Source: Candidatus Didemnitutus sp. (GTDB lineage Bacteria; Verrucomicrobiota; Verrucomicrobiia; Opitutales; Opitutaceae). Taken from it: DNA of 64,000 nt. Below, piece after piece: positions 1-5,302 of this stretch (within the stretch, counting starts at the first letter, position 1; each line of letters begins with the position of its first letter). The notes beneath the pieces were generated by a model. That model had not been told where the DNA came from. It saw only the letters and a list, made by a program, of their open reading frames with translations, and made no database searches. The DNA lies in NCBI GenBank assembly GCA_019634575.1, contig JAHCAY010000005.1:1-64000 (forward strand). The letters are read 5' to 3'. Both the position numbers and the translations under genes were made by a program.

Positions 1-14
1 TTGGGCAAAAGACC

Positions 15-524
15 ATGAGCGAAGTGCGCGTCATCTTTCCTGAAGAAAACTGGGTTCTCGTTGATTTCCGTCAGGACGACATGCCCGGCGTGGCGATGGT
101 CAATCGTGGGCTGAAGAAGCTCGAACCGAAGAAGGTGTTTCAGTGGCACTTCTCGATCATGATCCAGCTGTCCGACATCGTTGAGAACGGCATGCCATCG
201 CAGGCGGAACGCGATGTTGTAGATCCGTTCGGTGACATGCTGGATGAGCGCATCAAGGGCGAAGAGAAGAAGCCGAATGCACTGTTTCTTGCGCGGATCA
301 CTTGGAACTCCACTCGAGAGTTGATTTGGCGGGTCTATGATCCGGAGCCGGTCGATGCCTTTTTGAAGGAGATTATCGCCGCGAAGTCACATCCTCGAGA
401 ATTCGACTATCGCATCGACCCAGACCCTGAATGGAAGCTCGCTGAGTGGCATCTTACAGCCGGCAAAGAAGAGGCCCAACCAAGCGGCACAGACAACTCC
501 GGGGCTTCGCCCCTTCGTGTCTGA
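15..524 (+). CDS. DUF695-like protein, integron cassette 1
   Basis: This 169-residue soluble protein has no signal peptide or membrane segment. The C-terminal stretch FDYRIDPDPEWKLAEW (about residues 129-144) resembles the end of DUF695 proteins, a family of unknown function; the assignment is by eye. The ATG lies 14 bases after the presumed cassette junction at position 1. The stop lies inside the following attC site, so the last 15 or so residues (PSGTDNSGASPLRV) are encoded by recombination-site DNA and are probably not functional. The cassette starts with TTGGGC and its own 3' box is GCCCAAC, an exact complement, which marks it as one mobile unit. There is no promoter of its own visible; expression would come from an upstream integron promoter outside the window. 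Confidence 0.7.
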   Translation: MSEVRVIFPEENWVLVDFRQDDMPGVAMVNRGLKKLEPKKVFQWHFSIMIQLSDIVENGMPSQAERDVVDPFGDMLDERIKGEEKKPNALFLARITWNSTRELIWRVYDPEPVDAFLKEIIAAKSHPREFDYRIDPDPEWKLAEWHLTAGKEEAQPSGTDNSGASPLRV

Positions 525-539
525 CCTTTAACGTTCGGC
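474..539 (+). repeat. attC site 1 (integron recombination site)
   Basis: The left box GCCCAAC (474-480) and right box GTTCGGC (533-539) bound a foldable core. CAGACA (490-495) pairs with TGTCTG (518-523), and an inner GGGG/CCCC hairpin lies between. The order (7-base box, 9-base spacer, stem starting CAGACA) is repeated in the other sites of this array. Recombination would be after G533. Confidence 0.82.
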
Positions 540-547
540 AAAGACCA

Positions 548-1036
548 ATGAGCGAGTCAGCTTCCACCGCCGGAAAAGAAGAGCCGACCTTTATGGCGGT
601 CTCGCGCAAGAACCCGGATATGCGGTCTGCGCACGCTAAGGCGGCAGCGACCATCCCTCGCTTCATCGAGCATACGCGCAGCGATGTTGCAGGCTTCCGC
701 AGTGCGAAGCTTCGGTTTCGCGACCCCGATGAGTCGGAGCGGTTGGGAGAGGATCGGTTTCTCTTCCTGTGGCTCACGGGAGTCCGCTATCACGCCGAAG
801 AGAAGATCTTTTCAGGCACGTTCTTTGAGGTCCCGAGTGAGTTTCAGAAGTGGCACAAAGTCGGAGATAGGCTGGGTTTCGATCCGGAAGATATTTTCGA
901 TTGGATGATGCTGACCGAAGACGGCCGATTGTTCGGAGGATATACCCTCCGGGTGAGCCGTGCTTTGTTGCCCGAAGATAAGCGCTCCGATTACGATAAG
1001 CATATCGGTGTCCGCGTTTATGAAGAAGAAGCCTAA
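548..1036 (+). CDS. DUF2314 (YegJ-like) protein, integron cassette 2
   Basis: This is a 162-residue protein starting at the ATG 14 bases after the cassette junction; a longer frame upstream would run back through the attC site and is rejected. The C-terminal half has the look of DUF2314: F...VPSEFQKWHKVGDRLGFDPEDIFDWMM followed by GRLFGGYTLRV, that is a small beta domain with the conserved I-x-DW and GG-x-T-x-R positions. The family is a common small bacterial domain of unknown function. No secretion signal is seen. The TAA stop is part of the GCCTAAC box of the next attC, typical compact cassette packing. The cassette's own ends (TTCGGC / GCCTAAC) match with one mismatch. Confidence 0.75.
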   Translation: MSESASTAGKEEPTFMAVSRKNPDMRSAHAKAAATIPRFIEHTRSDVAGFRSAKLRFRDPDESERLGEDRFLFLWLTGVRYHAEEKIFSGTFFEVPSEFQKWHKVGDRLGFDPEDIFDWMMLTEDGRLFGGYTLRVSRALLPEDKRSDYDKHIGVRVYEEEA

Positions 1037-1097
1037 CCAGGTGCCCGAGCCAACGTCCGGGCTGGCGCCCGGCCGTGGCTCATCGTAGACGATCGGC
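1031..1097 (+). repeat. attC site 2
   Basis: The left box GCCTAAC (1031-1037) and right box GATCGGC (1091-1097) enclose GAGCCA (1047-1052) pairing with TGGCTC (1076-1081), plus an inner CCGGG/CCCGG hairpin. The right box is a variant (GATC rather than GTTN). That variant belongs to cassette 3 and is matched exactly by cassette 3's own 3' box. Confidence 0.8.
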
Positions 1098-1106
1098 AGA
1101 AGAAAG

Positions 1107-1424
1107 ATGAGCTCACCATCTAAAAAATACGCGACGGTCCTGTCCATCATCGCCGCTGCATTGGTGATCGTCGGATTGGTTGGATTGCTTTTTCCCCTCC
1201 GCGACGGTCCTGCATTCTGGCTATTCACCTATCTCCCCTACGCTGCGTCGGCTGCGCTGCTGCTGACGATTCCGGTGTCTTTGATTTGGATGATCTTTGC
1301 CGCCACGAAGAAGAAGTGGGGTGTTGTGGGTCATCTAGCGGTCGCTACGATAGCGCCGCTTTTGGGATTCGCCGGTGCGATTGCCGCCACGTGGCGAATC
1401 GCAAGAGAGCTGTTTCCCGCATGA
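1107..1424 (+). CDS. Small membrane protein, integron cassette 3
   Basis: This 105-residue hydrophobic protein has about three membrane segments: residues 9-31 (ATVLSIIAAALVIVGLVGLLF), 38-62 and 70-95, separated by short charged loops such as KKKW. I do not recognise a family. The ATG lies 15 bases after the cassette junction. Small membrane proteins of unknown role are a frequent cassette cargo. The start of the cassette (ATCGGC at 1092) is exactly complementary to the left box GCCGATC of its own attC, so the unusual A has been preserved at both ends. Confidence 0.72.
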   Translation: MSSPSKKYATVLSIIAAALVIVGLVGLLFPLRDGPAFWLFTYLPYAASAALLLTIPVSLIWMIFAATKKKWGVVGHLAVATIAPLLGFAGAIAATWRIARELFPA

Positions 1425-1431
1425 CGGAAGA

Positions 1432-1501
1432 GCCGATCCAGCCACCACAGACAACGACCGGGAGCTCCGCTCCCGATCGTGTCTGAGTTCAATCGTTGGG
1501 C
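1432..1501 (+). repeat. attC site 3
   Basis: The left box GCCGATC (1432-1438) and right box GTTGGGC (1495-1501) enclose CAGACA (1448-1453) pairing with TGTCTG (1480-1485), with an inner CGGGAG/CTCCCG hairpin. The right box fits the classic GTTRRRY consensus perfectly. Confidence 0.83.
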
Positions 1502-1510
1502 ATAAGAATC

Positions 1511-1747
1511 ATGAAGCGCATGAAGCGACCTGACCCAAATCCCGTGAAGGTTACTGAGCTAGGCGTGACGCCACCCATTCCTGAGAAAGAAAAGCCGCAT
1601 CGGTTCTGGATTGGTGTGATCATTGGCGTTCTTGGTGTTATCGTTGGAGTCGCTGGATGGCTTTTTCCGCGCGCCCCATCCGCTCATAAAGATGGTAGTG
1701 ATGTTTCAGCATCGCAGCCCCGAGCAGAAGCAAAGCCACACCCATGA
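1511..1747 (+). CDS. Single-pass membrane protein, integron cassette 4
   Basis: This 78-residue protein starts with a basic segment (MKRMKRPDPNP). One strong membrane helix follows at about residues 30-52 (FWIGVIIGVLGVIVGVAGWLF), then a polar tail. A TTG start at the cassette junction is possible but would be inside the attC box, so the ATG 15 bases later is preferred; a second in-frame ATG lies 9 bases further. No family is recognised. The cassette starts TTGGGC and its own attC starts GCCCAAC, an exact complement. Confidence 0.65.
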   Translation: MKRMKRPDPNPVKVTELGVTPPIPEKEKPHRFWIGVIIGVLGVIVGVAGWLFPRAPSAHKDGSDVSASQPRAEAKPHP

Positions 1748-1769
1748 GTGTAAGCGGAAGAAAAGAAGA

Positions 1770-1880
1770 GCCCAACAAGCCATCACAGCCAATGCGGGCG
1801 CTCCGTCCTTTTTCTATCATGTTTTCTGAGTTCATAGTTTGTCCTCTTCCGGCCCGCATGGCTGACTGGTGACGTTCGGC
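1770..1880 (+). repeat. attC site 4 (long form)
   Basis: The left box GCCCAAC (1770-1776) and right box GTTCGGC (1874-1880) enclose a 14-base arm at 1786-1799 that pairs with a 13-base arm at 1852-1864. The pairing is perfect except for one extra A in the left arm. A single unpaired base of this kind is what integrases use as an extrahelical strand-choice signal. The site is 111 bases long. Confidence 0.83.
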
Positions 1881-1884
1881 AAAG

Positions 1885-2325
1885 ATGTCCTGGCGTAAGC
1901 AAGAACTAGCTCGTTTCTCGACTTCGCTGTCGTGGCTGCCCGAGGACAAAGCGCAGCGCACGTTTGCCCGCGCGAACGCGACAACGTCACGCGGGCGTTA
2001 TGGGTTGAACGAAAGCGTTTGGGACATTCGTGAGCGCTGGGATGTTGAGAAGATCGGAGCCAGTGCGACCCGCGCGAAGCTTGCGAGCTACGCGCGCGAC
2101 GAAGAGTTTTTTCTGTGCTTCGGTAGCCACGATGTTTGTCGAATCTCGCGCATCGCCTTTCTTGACCATTGGCAGGACATGTTTGCGCCGAGTCGTGATG
2201 ATGTCGTCGTCATGCCGGATTCAGAAGAGTGGTGTCTCTTTTATTGCCACGAAGACGAGTTCGAAGCTGGTCGAAAAAAAGCGCCGAACCAGACGTCAGA
2301 GCCAACGCGCGAGACGGGGCCGTAA
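1885..2325 (+). CDS. Hypothetical protein, integron cassette 5
   Basis: This 146-residue soluble protein is rich in Arg, Asp and aromatic residues, and I do not recognise it. There is no signal peptide. The start ATG is 10 bases after the junction. The last 18 or so residues (KKAPNQTSEPTRETGP) are encoded by attC DNA, as in cassette 1. The compact acidic C-terminal part (MPDSEEWCLFYCHEDEFE) looks like a folded domain of unknown type. The cassette begins TTCGGC and its attC box is GCCGAAC, an exact match, so this is an intact mobile unit. Confidence 0.65.
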   Translation: MSWRKQELARFSTSLSWLPEDKAQRTFARANATTSRGRYGLNESVWDIRERWDVEKIGASATRAKLASYARDEEFFLCFGSHDVCRISRIAFLDHWQDMFAPSRDDVVVMPDSEEWCLFYCHEDEFEAGRKKAPNQTSEPTRETGP

Positions 2326-2416
2326 TTCGTATGTGCCTCCTCCGCTCACCATCACCAGTTGCTCGAAAGAGTTCACCGCACGCTCGCCCGCGCGCGGCTC
2401 ACCTCTAACGTTCGGC
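2283..2416 (+). repeat. attC site 5 (134 bases)
   Basis: The left box GCCGAAC (2283-2289) and right box GTTCGGC (2410-2416) are perfect complements. The stem GAGCCA(A)CGCGCG near 2299-2311 pairs with CGCGCGGCTC just before the right box, with an unpaired A in the left arm. A long variable loop separates the arms. It is the longest site in the array. Confidence 0.8.
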
Positions 2417-2428
2417 GAAGAACACACG

Positions 2429-2692
2429 ATGACTAGACTTCTCAGAGTTGCCCTCGCAGCCGCAACCGTGGGCGCTTGGTGTGTGTTCCTGTATCTTGAT
2501 GCGCTGTGGAGTGAGTGCCTTCAAAGGGCAGCGGAAGACGGAAGGAAAGTTTATGGAGAGATGTATGGTCCCCTGTCTTTCTTCCGTCCCATTTCCATGT
2601 GGGCGGCTGTCACGCTCTCGACTGTTACAGCTGTGTGGCTCGCTTTGAAGAAGGAGCTCAACGAAGCACCCGAGATAACGCGGGCGAAGTGA
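2429..2692 (+). CDS. Small two-helix membrane protein, integron cassette 6
   Basis: This 87-residue protein has two likely membrane helices (about residues 5-23, RVALAAATVGAWCVFLYLD, and 56-74, SMWAAVTLSTVTAVWLALK). A polar loop between them ends in GPLSFF. No family is recognised. The ATG is 18 bases after the junction in attC site 5; the longer in-frame extension upstream overlaps cassette 5 and is rejected. This is the last recognisable cassette, and its C-terminus runs into a half attC site. Its first bases (TTCGGC) do not match its 3' box (GCTCAAC), so this cassette may have been rearranged or have decayed. Confidence 0.65.
   Translation: MTRLLRVALAAATVGAWCVFLYLDALWSECLQRAAEDGRKVYGEMYGPLSFFRPISMWAAVTLSTVTAVWLALKKELNEAPEITRAK
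2656..2690 (+). repeat. Left half of attC site 6, right half missing
   Basis: GCTCAAC (2656-2662), a 9-base spacer and a GAGATAACGCGGG arm reproduce the order and spacing of the left halves of attC sites 1-5. No matching TATCTC arm or GTT box is found before the IS66 element, so the site appears truncated or decayed. Confidence 0.5.
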
Positions 2693-2843
2693 ACATTGCT
2701 CGCAATGGCGGGCCTCCAGACCGGCTCGCCCTTCGCTCCGTGCTGCCGCGCTCCGTGCGCGAGCCTCGCCAAGAGCGATGACGGAACGCGTGTAGCCGAC
2801 GCCCTTTGGGGCGGGATAATTCAGCGATGCGCGAGCTCGCGTG
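2693..2843. other. Non-coding stretch between cassette array and IS66
   Basis: I see no gene here. It holds a short GCCC/GGGC hairpin near 2800-2812. It also holds the palindrome GCGAGCTCGC at 2832-2841, into which the IS inserted. Bases 2800-2826 resemble the IS sub-terminal bases 2860-2887 at about 19 of 27 positions. Confidence 0.6.
2836..2843. repeat. IS66 target-site duplication, left copy
   Basis: GCTCGCGT is directly next to the left inverted repeat and is identical to 5276-5283. Eight bases is the usual duplication length for IS66-family elements. Confidence 0.95.
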
Positions 2844-2866
2844 TAAGCGTCCGGTCGGCGTCCTCC
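2844..2866 (+). repeat. IS66 left terminal inverted repeat
   Basis: A 23-base end starting GTAAGCG, the usual IS66 terminus, imperfectly complementary to 5253-5275. Confidence 0.9.
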
Positions 2867-2901
2867 TAGGCGTGGATGATTGAGCGCGGTAAAGTGGCGG
2901 G

Positions 2902-3278
2902 ATGGGAACGATTGTGGCGGAGGTGATAGATGCGGGAGATCGCGATTCGCGCGGGCGGCGTCGGATGTCGGTGGCGCAGCGCGCCGACTACGTGCGGGCG
3001 TATCGCGAGAGCGGCTTGAACCAGATGGCGTTCGCGAAGCGCGAGGGGCTGCGCTACTCGACGTTTGCGCACTGGGTGCAGAAGGCCGCGAAGGGAGAGC
3101 TGCGCGTGTCGGCAATGTCGTCACCCCGCGAGGGCGCGATGCAGTTTGCGCAGGTGCAGTTGCCGGCACCAGCAGCGCCGGCGCCGCCAGCCTCGAAGTG
3201 CGCTTATCCGACGGCGTGGTCGTGCGCGGCGACGATGTGCAGAAGCTCGCCGTGCTGGTGCGGGCGTTGCGGAGCTGA
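2902..3278 (+). pseudogene. tnpA: IS66 TnpA accessory protein, frameshifted
   Basis: The N-terminal half is in one frame from the ATG at 2902. It has a helix-turn-helix-like region MSVAQRADYVRAYRESGLNQMAFAKREGLRYSTFAHWV, as in IS66 TnpA. The characteristic C-terminus (SLEVRLSDGVVVRGDDVQKLAVLVRALRS) is in the frame one base back and ends at 3278. The switch must fall in the GC-rich repeat tract around 3150-3185, where a one-base deletion or sequencing slip is easy. Read without a switch, the first frame runs on into tnpB and would give a 242-residue TnpA-TnpB fusion with a meaningless linker. A programmed -1 frameshift is possible but no convincing slippery heptamer was seen. Confidence 0.75.
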
Positions 3279-3282
3279 CGCG

Positions 3283-3630
3283 ATGCTCGCCTTCCCTGCG
3301 GCGGTGCGGATCTACGTGGCGGTGCAGCCGGTGGACATGCGCAAGCAGTTTAACGGTCTGTGGAGCGCAGTCGCGGAGCAACTCGGCGAGGATCCGCGCA
3401 GTGGCGCGGTCTTCTGCTTCATCAACCAGTCGCGCACTCGACTGAAGATGCTCTATTGGGACGGCACCGGCGTGTGGGTGTTGGCGAAGCGACTGGAGAA
3501 AGGACGCTTCTCGTGGCCGACGCCGAGTGAAGCGCGCCAGAAACTCTCGCTGGCACCGGAGGCGCTGGCGTTGCTGGTCGGTGGTGTGGAGTTGAAGCAG
3601 GGTTCGCTCAAGGCGTGGTATGAGCGCTGA
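3283..3630 (+). CDS. tnpB: IS66 TnpB accessory protein
   Basis: This is a 115-residue protein of the IS66 Orf2/TnpB family, full length for the family. It shows the expected order: VRIYVAVQPVDMRKQFNGLWSAV, then SGAVFCFINQSRTRLKMLYWDGTGVWVLAKRLEKGRFSWP, then the C-terminal LLVGGVELKQ. The RxRxKxLYWDGTGxWxLxKRLExGxFxWP core is the family signature. The protein is needed for IS66 transposition, but its biochemical role is not known. The ATG lies 4 bases after the tnpA stop, so translation is probably coupled. It is in the same frame as the 5' half of tnpA, which is why that half can read through. Confidence 0.92.
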   Translation: MLAFPAAVRIYVAVQPVDMRKQFNGLWSAVAEQLGEDPRSGAVFCFINQSRTRLKMLYWDGTGVWVLAKRLEKGRFSWPTPSEARQKLSLAPEALALLVGGVELKQGSLKAWYER

Positions 3631-3690
3631 GCGAAAATAATATACCGCGCGCGGAACTTTTGGTGCGCGCTCTGCTCTTATCGCGCCGAC

Positions 3691-5163
3691 GTGAGTGCGG
3701 CCGCGATCAACCCCGAAGAAATCCAGTTCCTGCGCGAGGAGAACGCGGTGTTGCGGGCGCAGATCGAGTGGTTGAAGAAGCAGCTCTTCGGTGCGGGCAA
3801 GAGCGAGAAGCTCGATCGGGCGCAGCTGCTGTTGAAGTTGGCCGAGCTGGAAAAGCTCACGGCCGCGGCGGAGGCGCCGACGCAGACGATCACCTATGAG
3901 CGCGCGAGTGCGCCGCGGGAAAAGCGCCCGCTCGCCGCGGAAACCTTCGCGAAGTTGCCGGTGAAGGAGACGATCGAGATCGTGCCGGAGCCGGTGCGCG
4001 CGGAGCCCGAGCGATACGAGCGCATTGGCGAGGAGCGGACCTTCGAGGTCGATGTGGTGCCGCCGCAGCTCTTCAAACGTGAGATCGTGCGGCCGAAGTT
4101 TAAGCGCCGCGACGACCGCGAGCAGCCCCCGGTGATCGCGCCCGCTCCCGCGCGTCCCGTGCAGGGCGGCTACGCGTCGGCGGGGCTGCTCGCCTGGATC
4201 GCGCTCAGCAAATACGTCGATCACGCACCGCTGTATCGCTTGGAGCAGATGTCGGCGCGCTGGGGCGCGTCGATCTCGCGACAGACGATGGCCGATTGGA
4301 TCGCGATCACCGCGCAGTGGCTGGAGCCGATTTATCGGCGGATGCAAACCGAGTTGCTCGGCGGTGGTTACGTCCAGGCCGACGAGACCCCGGTGCGATG
4401 CAACGACCCGGATGAAAAACGCGGAGGGACAACTCAAGGTTGGCTGTGGGTGATCAGCCGCCCCGGCGGTGATGTCGTCTTCGATTGGCGGCTGTCGCGC
4501 CGACACGGCGAACTCACGTCCCTGCTCGGCGACTACCGCGGACTGCTTCAGTCCGATGCGTATGCTGCGTATCCGTCGTTTGCTCGCGAGCGCGAAGGCG
4601 TCGTGTGGCTGGGTTGCTGGGCGCACGCGCGGCGTTACTGGGTCGAGGCGTTGCCGGAATCGCCGAAGGCGGTGAACTTGATGCTACGCTTGATCGGCGA
4701 ACTTTACCTGCGTGAACGCGAATGGGACGCTGCGAATGTCGGCACGGCGCGGGCCGCGCTGCGCCAGGAGCACTTTGCTCGACCCCTGCGTTGGCTGCGG
4801 CGACTCGCGATCGGCCTGCGCACGCGCCATCTGCCGCGCTCGCTCATCGGCAAGGCCTGCACGTATCTGCTCGATAACTGGGAACCGCTCACCGCGCATC
4901 TGCGCCACAGCGAGAGTCGCCTCGACAATAACCTCGTCGAAAACGCCATCCGCCCCTCGGCCATCGGAAAGAAGAACTGGCTCTTCATCGGCCATCCCGA
5001 CGCCGGTCAGCGCTCCGCCATCATCTACTCGATCGTCGTCTCCTGTCAGCGCCACGGAAAGGATCCGCTCGCTTACCTCCGCGACGTGCTCACGCGCCTG
5101 CCGCAGATGACCAACCAAGACGATATCGCAGCTCTCACTCCCGCTCGTTGGTCTGCCTCGTAA
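3691..5163 (+). CDS. tnpC: IS66 transposase TnpC (DDE type)
   Basis: This 490-residue transposase starts at a GTG. An N-terminal leucine-rich coiled coil (residues 9-60, EEIQFLREENAVLRAQIEWLKKQLFG...) is followed by the catalytic core. The acidic triad is D231 (VQADETPVRC), D289 (LLQSDAYAAYPSF) and E417 (LDNNLVENAIRPSAIGKKNWLFIG). These are the standard IS66 motifs, so the enzyme itself looks intact. One oddity is that the usual four zinc-binding cysteines between the coiled coil and the core are absent; the equivalent segment (about 98-150) has no Cys. That suggests a divergent IS66 subgroup. Confidence 0.93.
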   Translation: MSAAAINPEEIQFLREENAVLRAQIEWLKKQLFGAGKSEKLDRAQLLLKLAELEKLTAAAEAPTQTITYERASAPREKRPLAAETFAKLPVKETIEIVPEPVRAEPERYERIGEERTFEVDVVPPQLFKREIVRPKFKRRDDREQPPVIAPAPARPVQGGYASAGLLAWIALSKYVDHAPLYRLEQMSARWGASISRQTMADWIAITAQWLEPIYRRMQTELLGGGYVQADETPVRCNDPDEKRGGTTQGWLWVISRPGGDVVFDWRLSRRHGELTSLLGDYRGLLQSDAYAAYPSFAREREGVVWLGCWAHARRYWVEALPESPKAVNLMLRLIGELYLREREWDAANVGTARAALRQEHFARPLRWLRRLAIGLRTRHLPRSLIGKACTYLLDNWEPLTAHLRHSESRLDNNLVENAIRPSAIGKKNWLFIGHPDAGQRSAIIYSIVVSCQRHGKDPLAYLRDVLTRLPQMTNQDDIAALTPARWSAS

Positions 5164-5165
5164 TG

Positions 5166-5244
5166 GTGGCTACTACGAGAACGACTCGTAGGCAGTAGTC
5201 ATCATCCTCAACAGAGTCTCTGTCAGATTAGTGGCTACTACGAG
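5166..5244. repeat. Direct repeats and hairpin at IS66 right end
   Basis: GTGGCTACTACGAG occurs at 5166-5179 and again at 5231-5244. The first copy also folds with the following ACTCGTAGGCAGTAGT. The stretch lies after the tnpC stop and before the right inverted repeat. It may be a terminator or a sub-terminal protein-binding region. Confidence 0.55.
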
Positions 5245-5252
5245 TCGTCAAT

Positions 5253-5275
5253 GAGGACGCCCGTCGGACGCATAC
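5253..5275 (-). repeat. IS66 right terminal inverted repeat
   Basis: A 23-base end, read inward GTATGCGTCCGA..., pairing with 2844-2866 at about 19 of 23 positions. Confidence 0.9.
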
Positions 5276-5283
5276 GCTCGCGT
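5276..5283. repeat. IS66 target-site duplication, right copy
   Basis: GCTCGCGT, identical to 2836-2843. Confidence 0.95.
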
Positions 5284-5302
5284 CGCTGACCGCACCGTCC
5301 GA

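Larger units (their letters stand above)
2844..5275 (+). mobile_element. IS66-family insertion sequence
   Basis: This is a complete 2432-bp element. The left terminus (2844-2866) begins GTAAGCGTCCGG and the right terminus (5253-5275), read inward, begins GTATGCGTCCGA. The two agree at about 19 of 23 positions and end in the shared GGCGTCCTC. The flanking 8-bp duplication GCTCGCGT is perfect, which argues for an undisturbed and fairly recent insertion. The gene order tnpA-tnpB-tnpC is that of canonical three-gene IS66 elements. The tnpA frame is broken (see its entry), so the copy may be transposition-defective unless frameshifting restores it. Removing the element rejoins GCGAGCTCGCGT to CGCTGACCGC with no gene interrupted. 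Confidence 0.95.

Noticed and set aside
446-547. N-terminal extension of the DUF2314 protein
   Set aside because: It would be translated from the attC site and from the end of cassette 1; the ATG after the junction is the natural start.
474-2416. CRISPR array, suggested by repeated boxes
   Set aside because: The repeats are spaced by whole genes of different length, the boxes are only 7 bases, and the units fold as attC sites.
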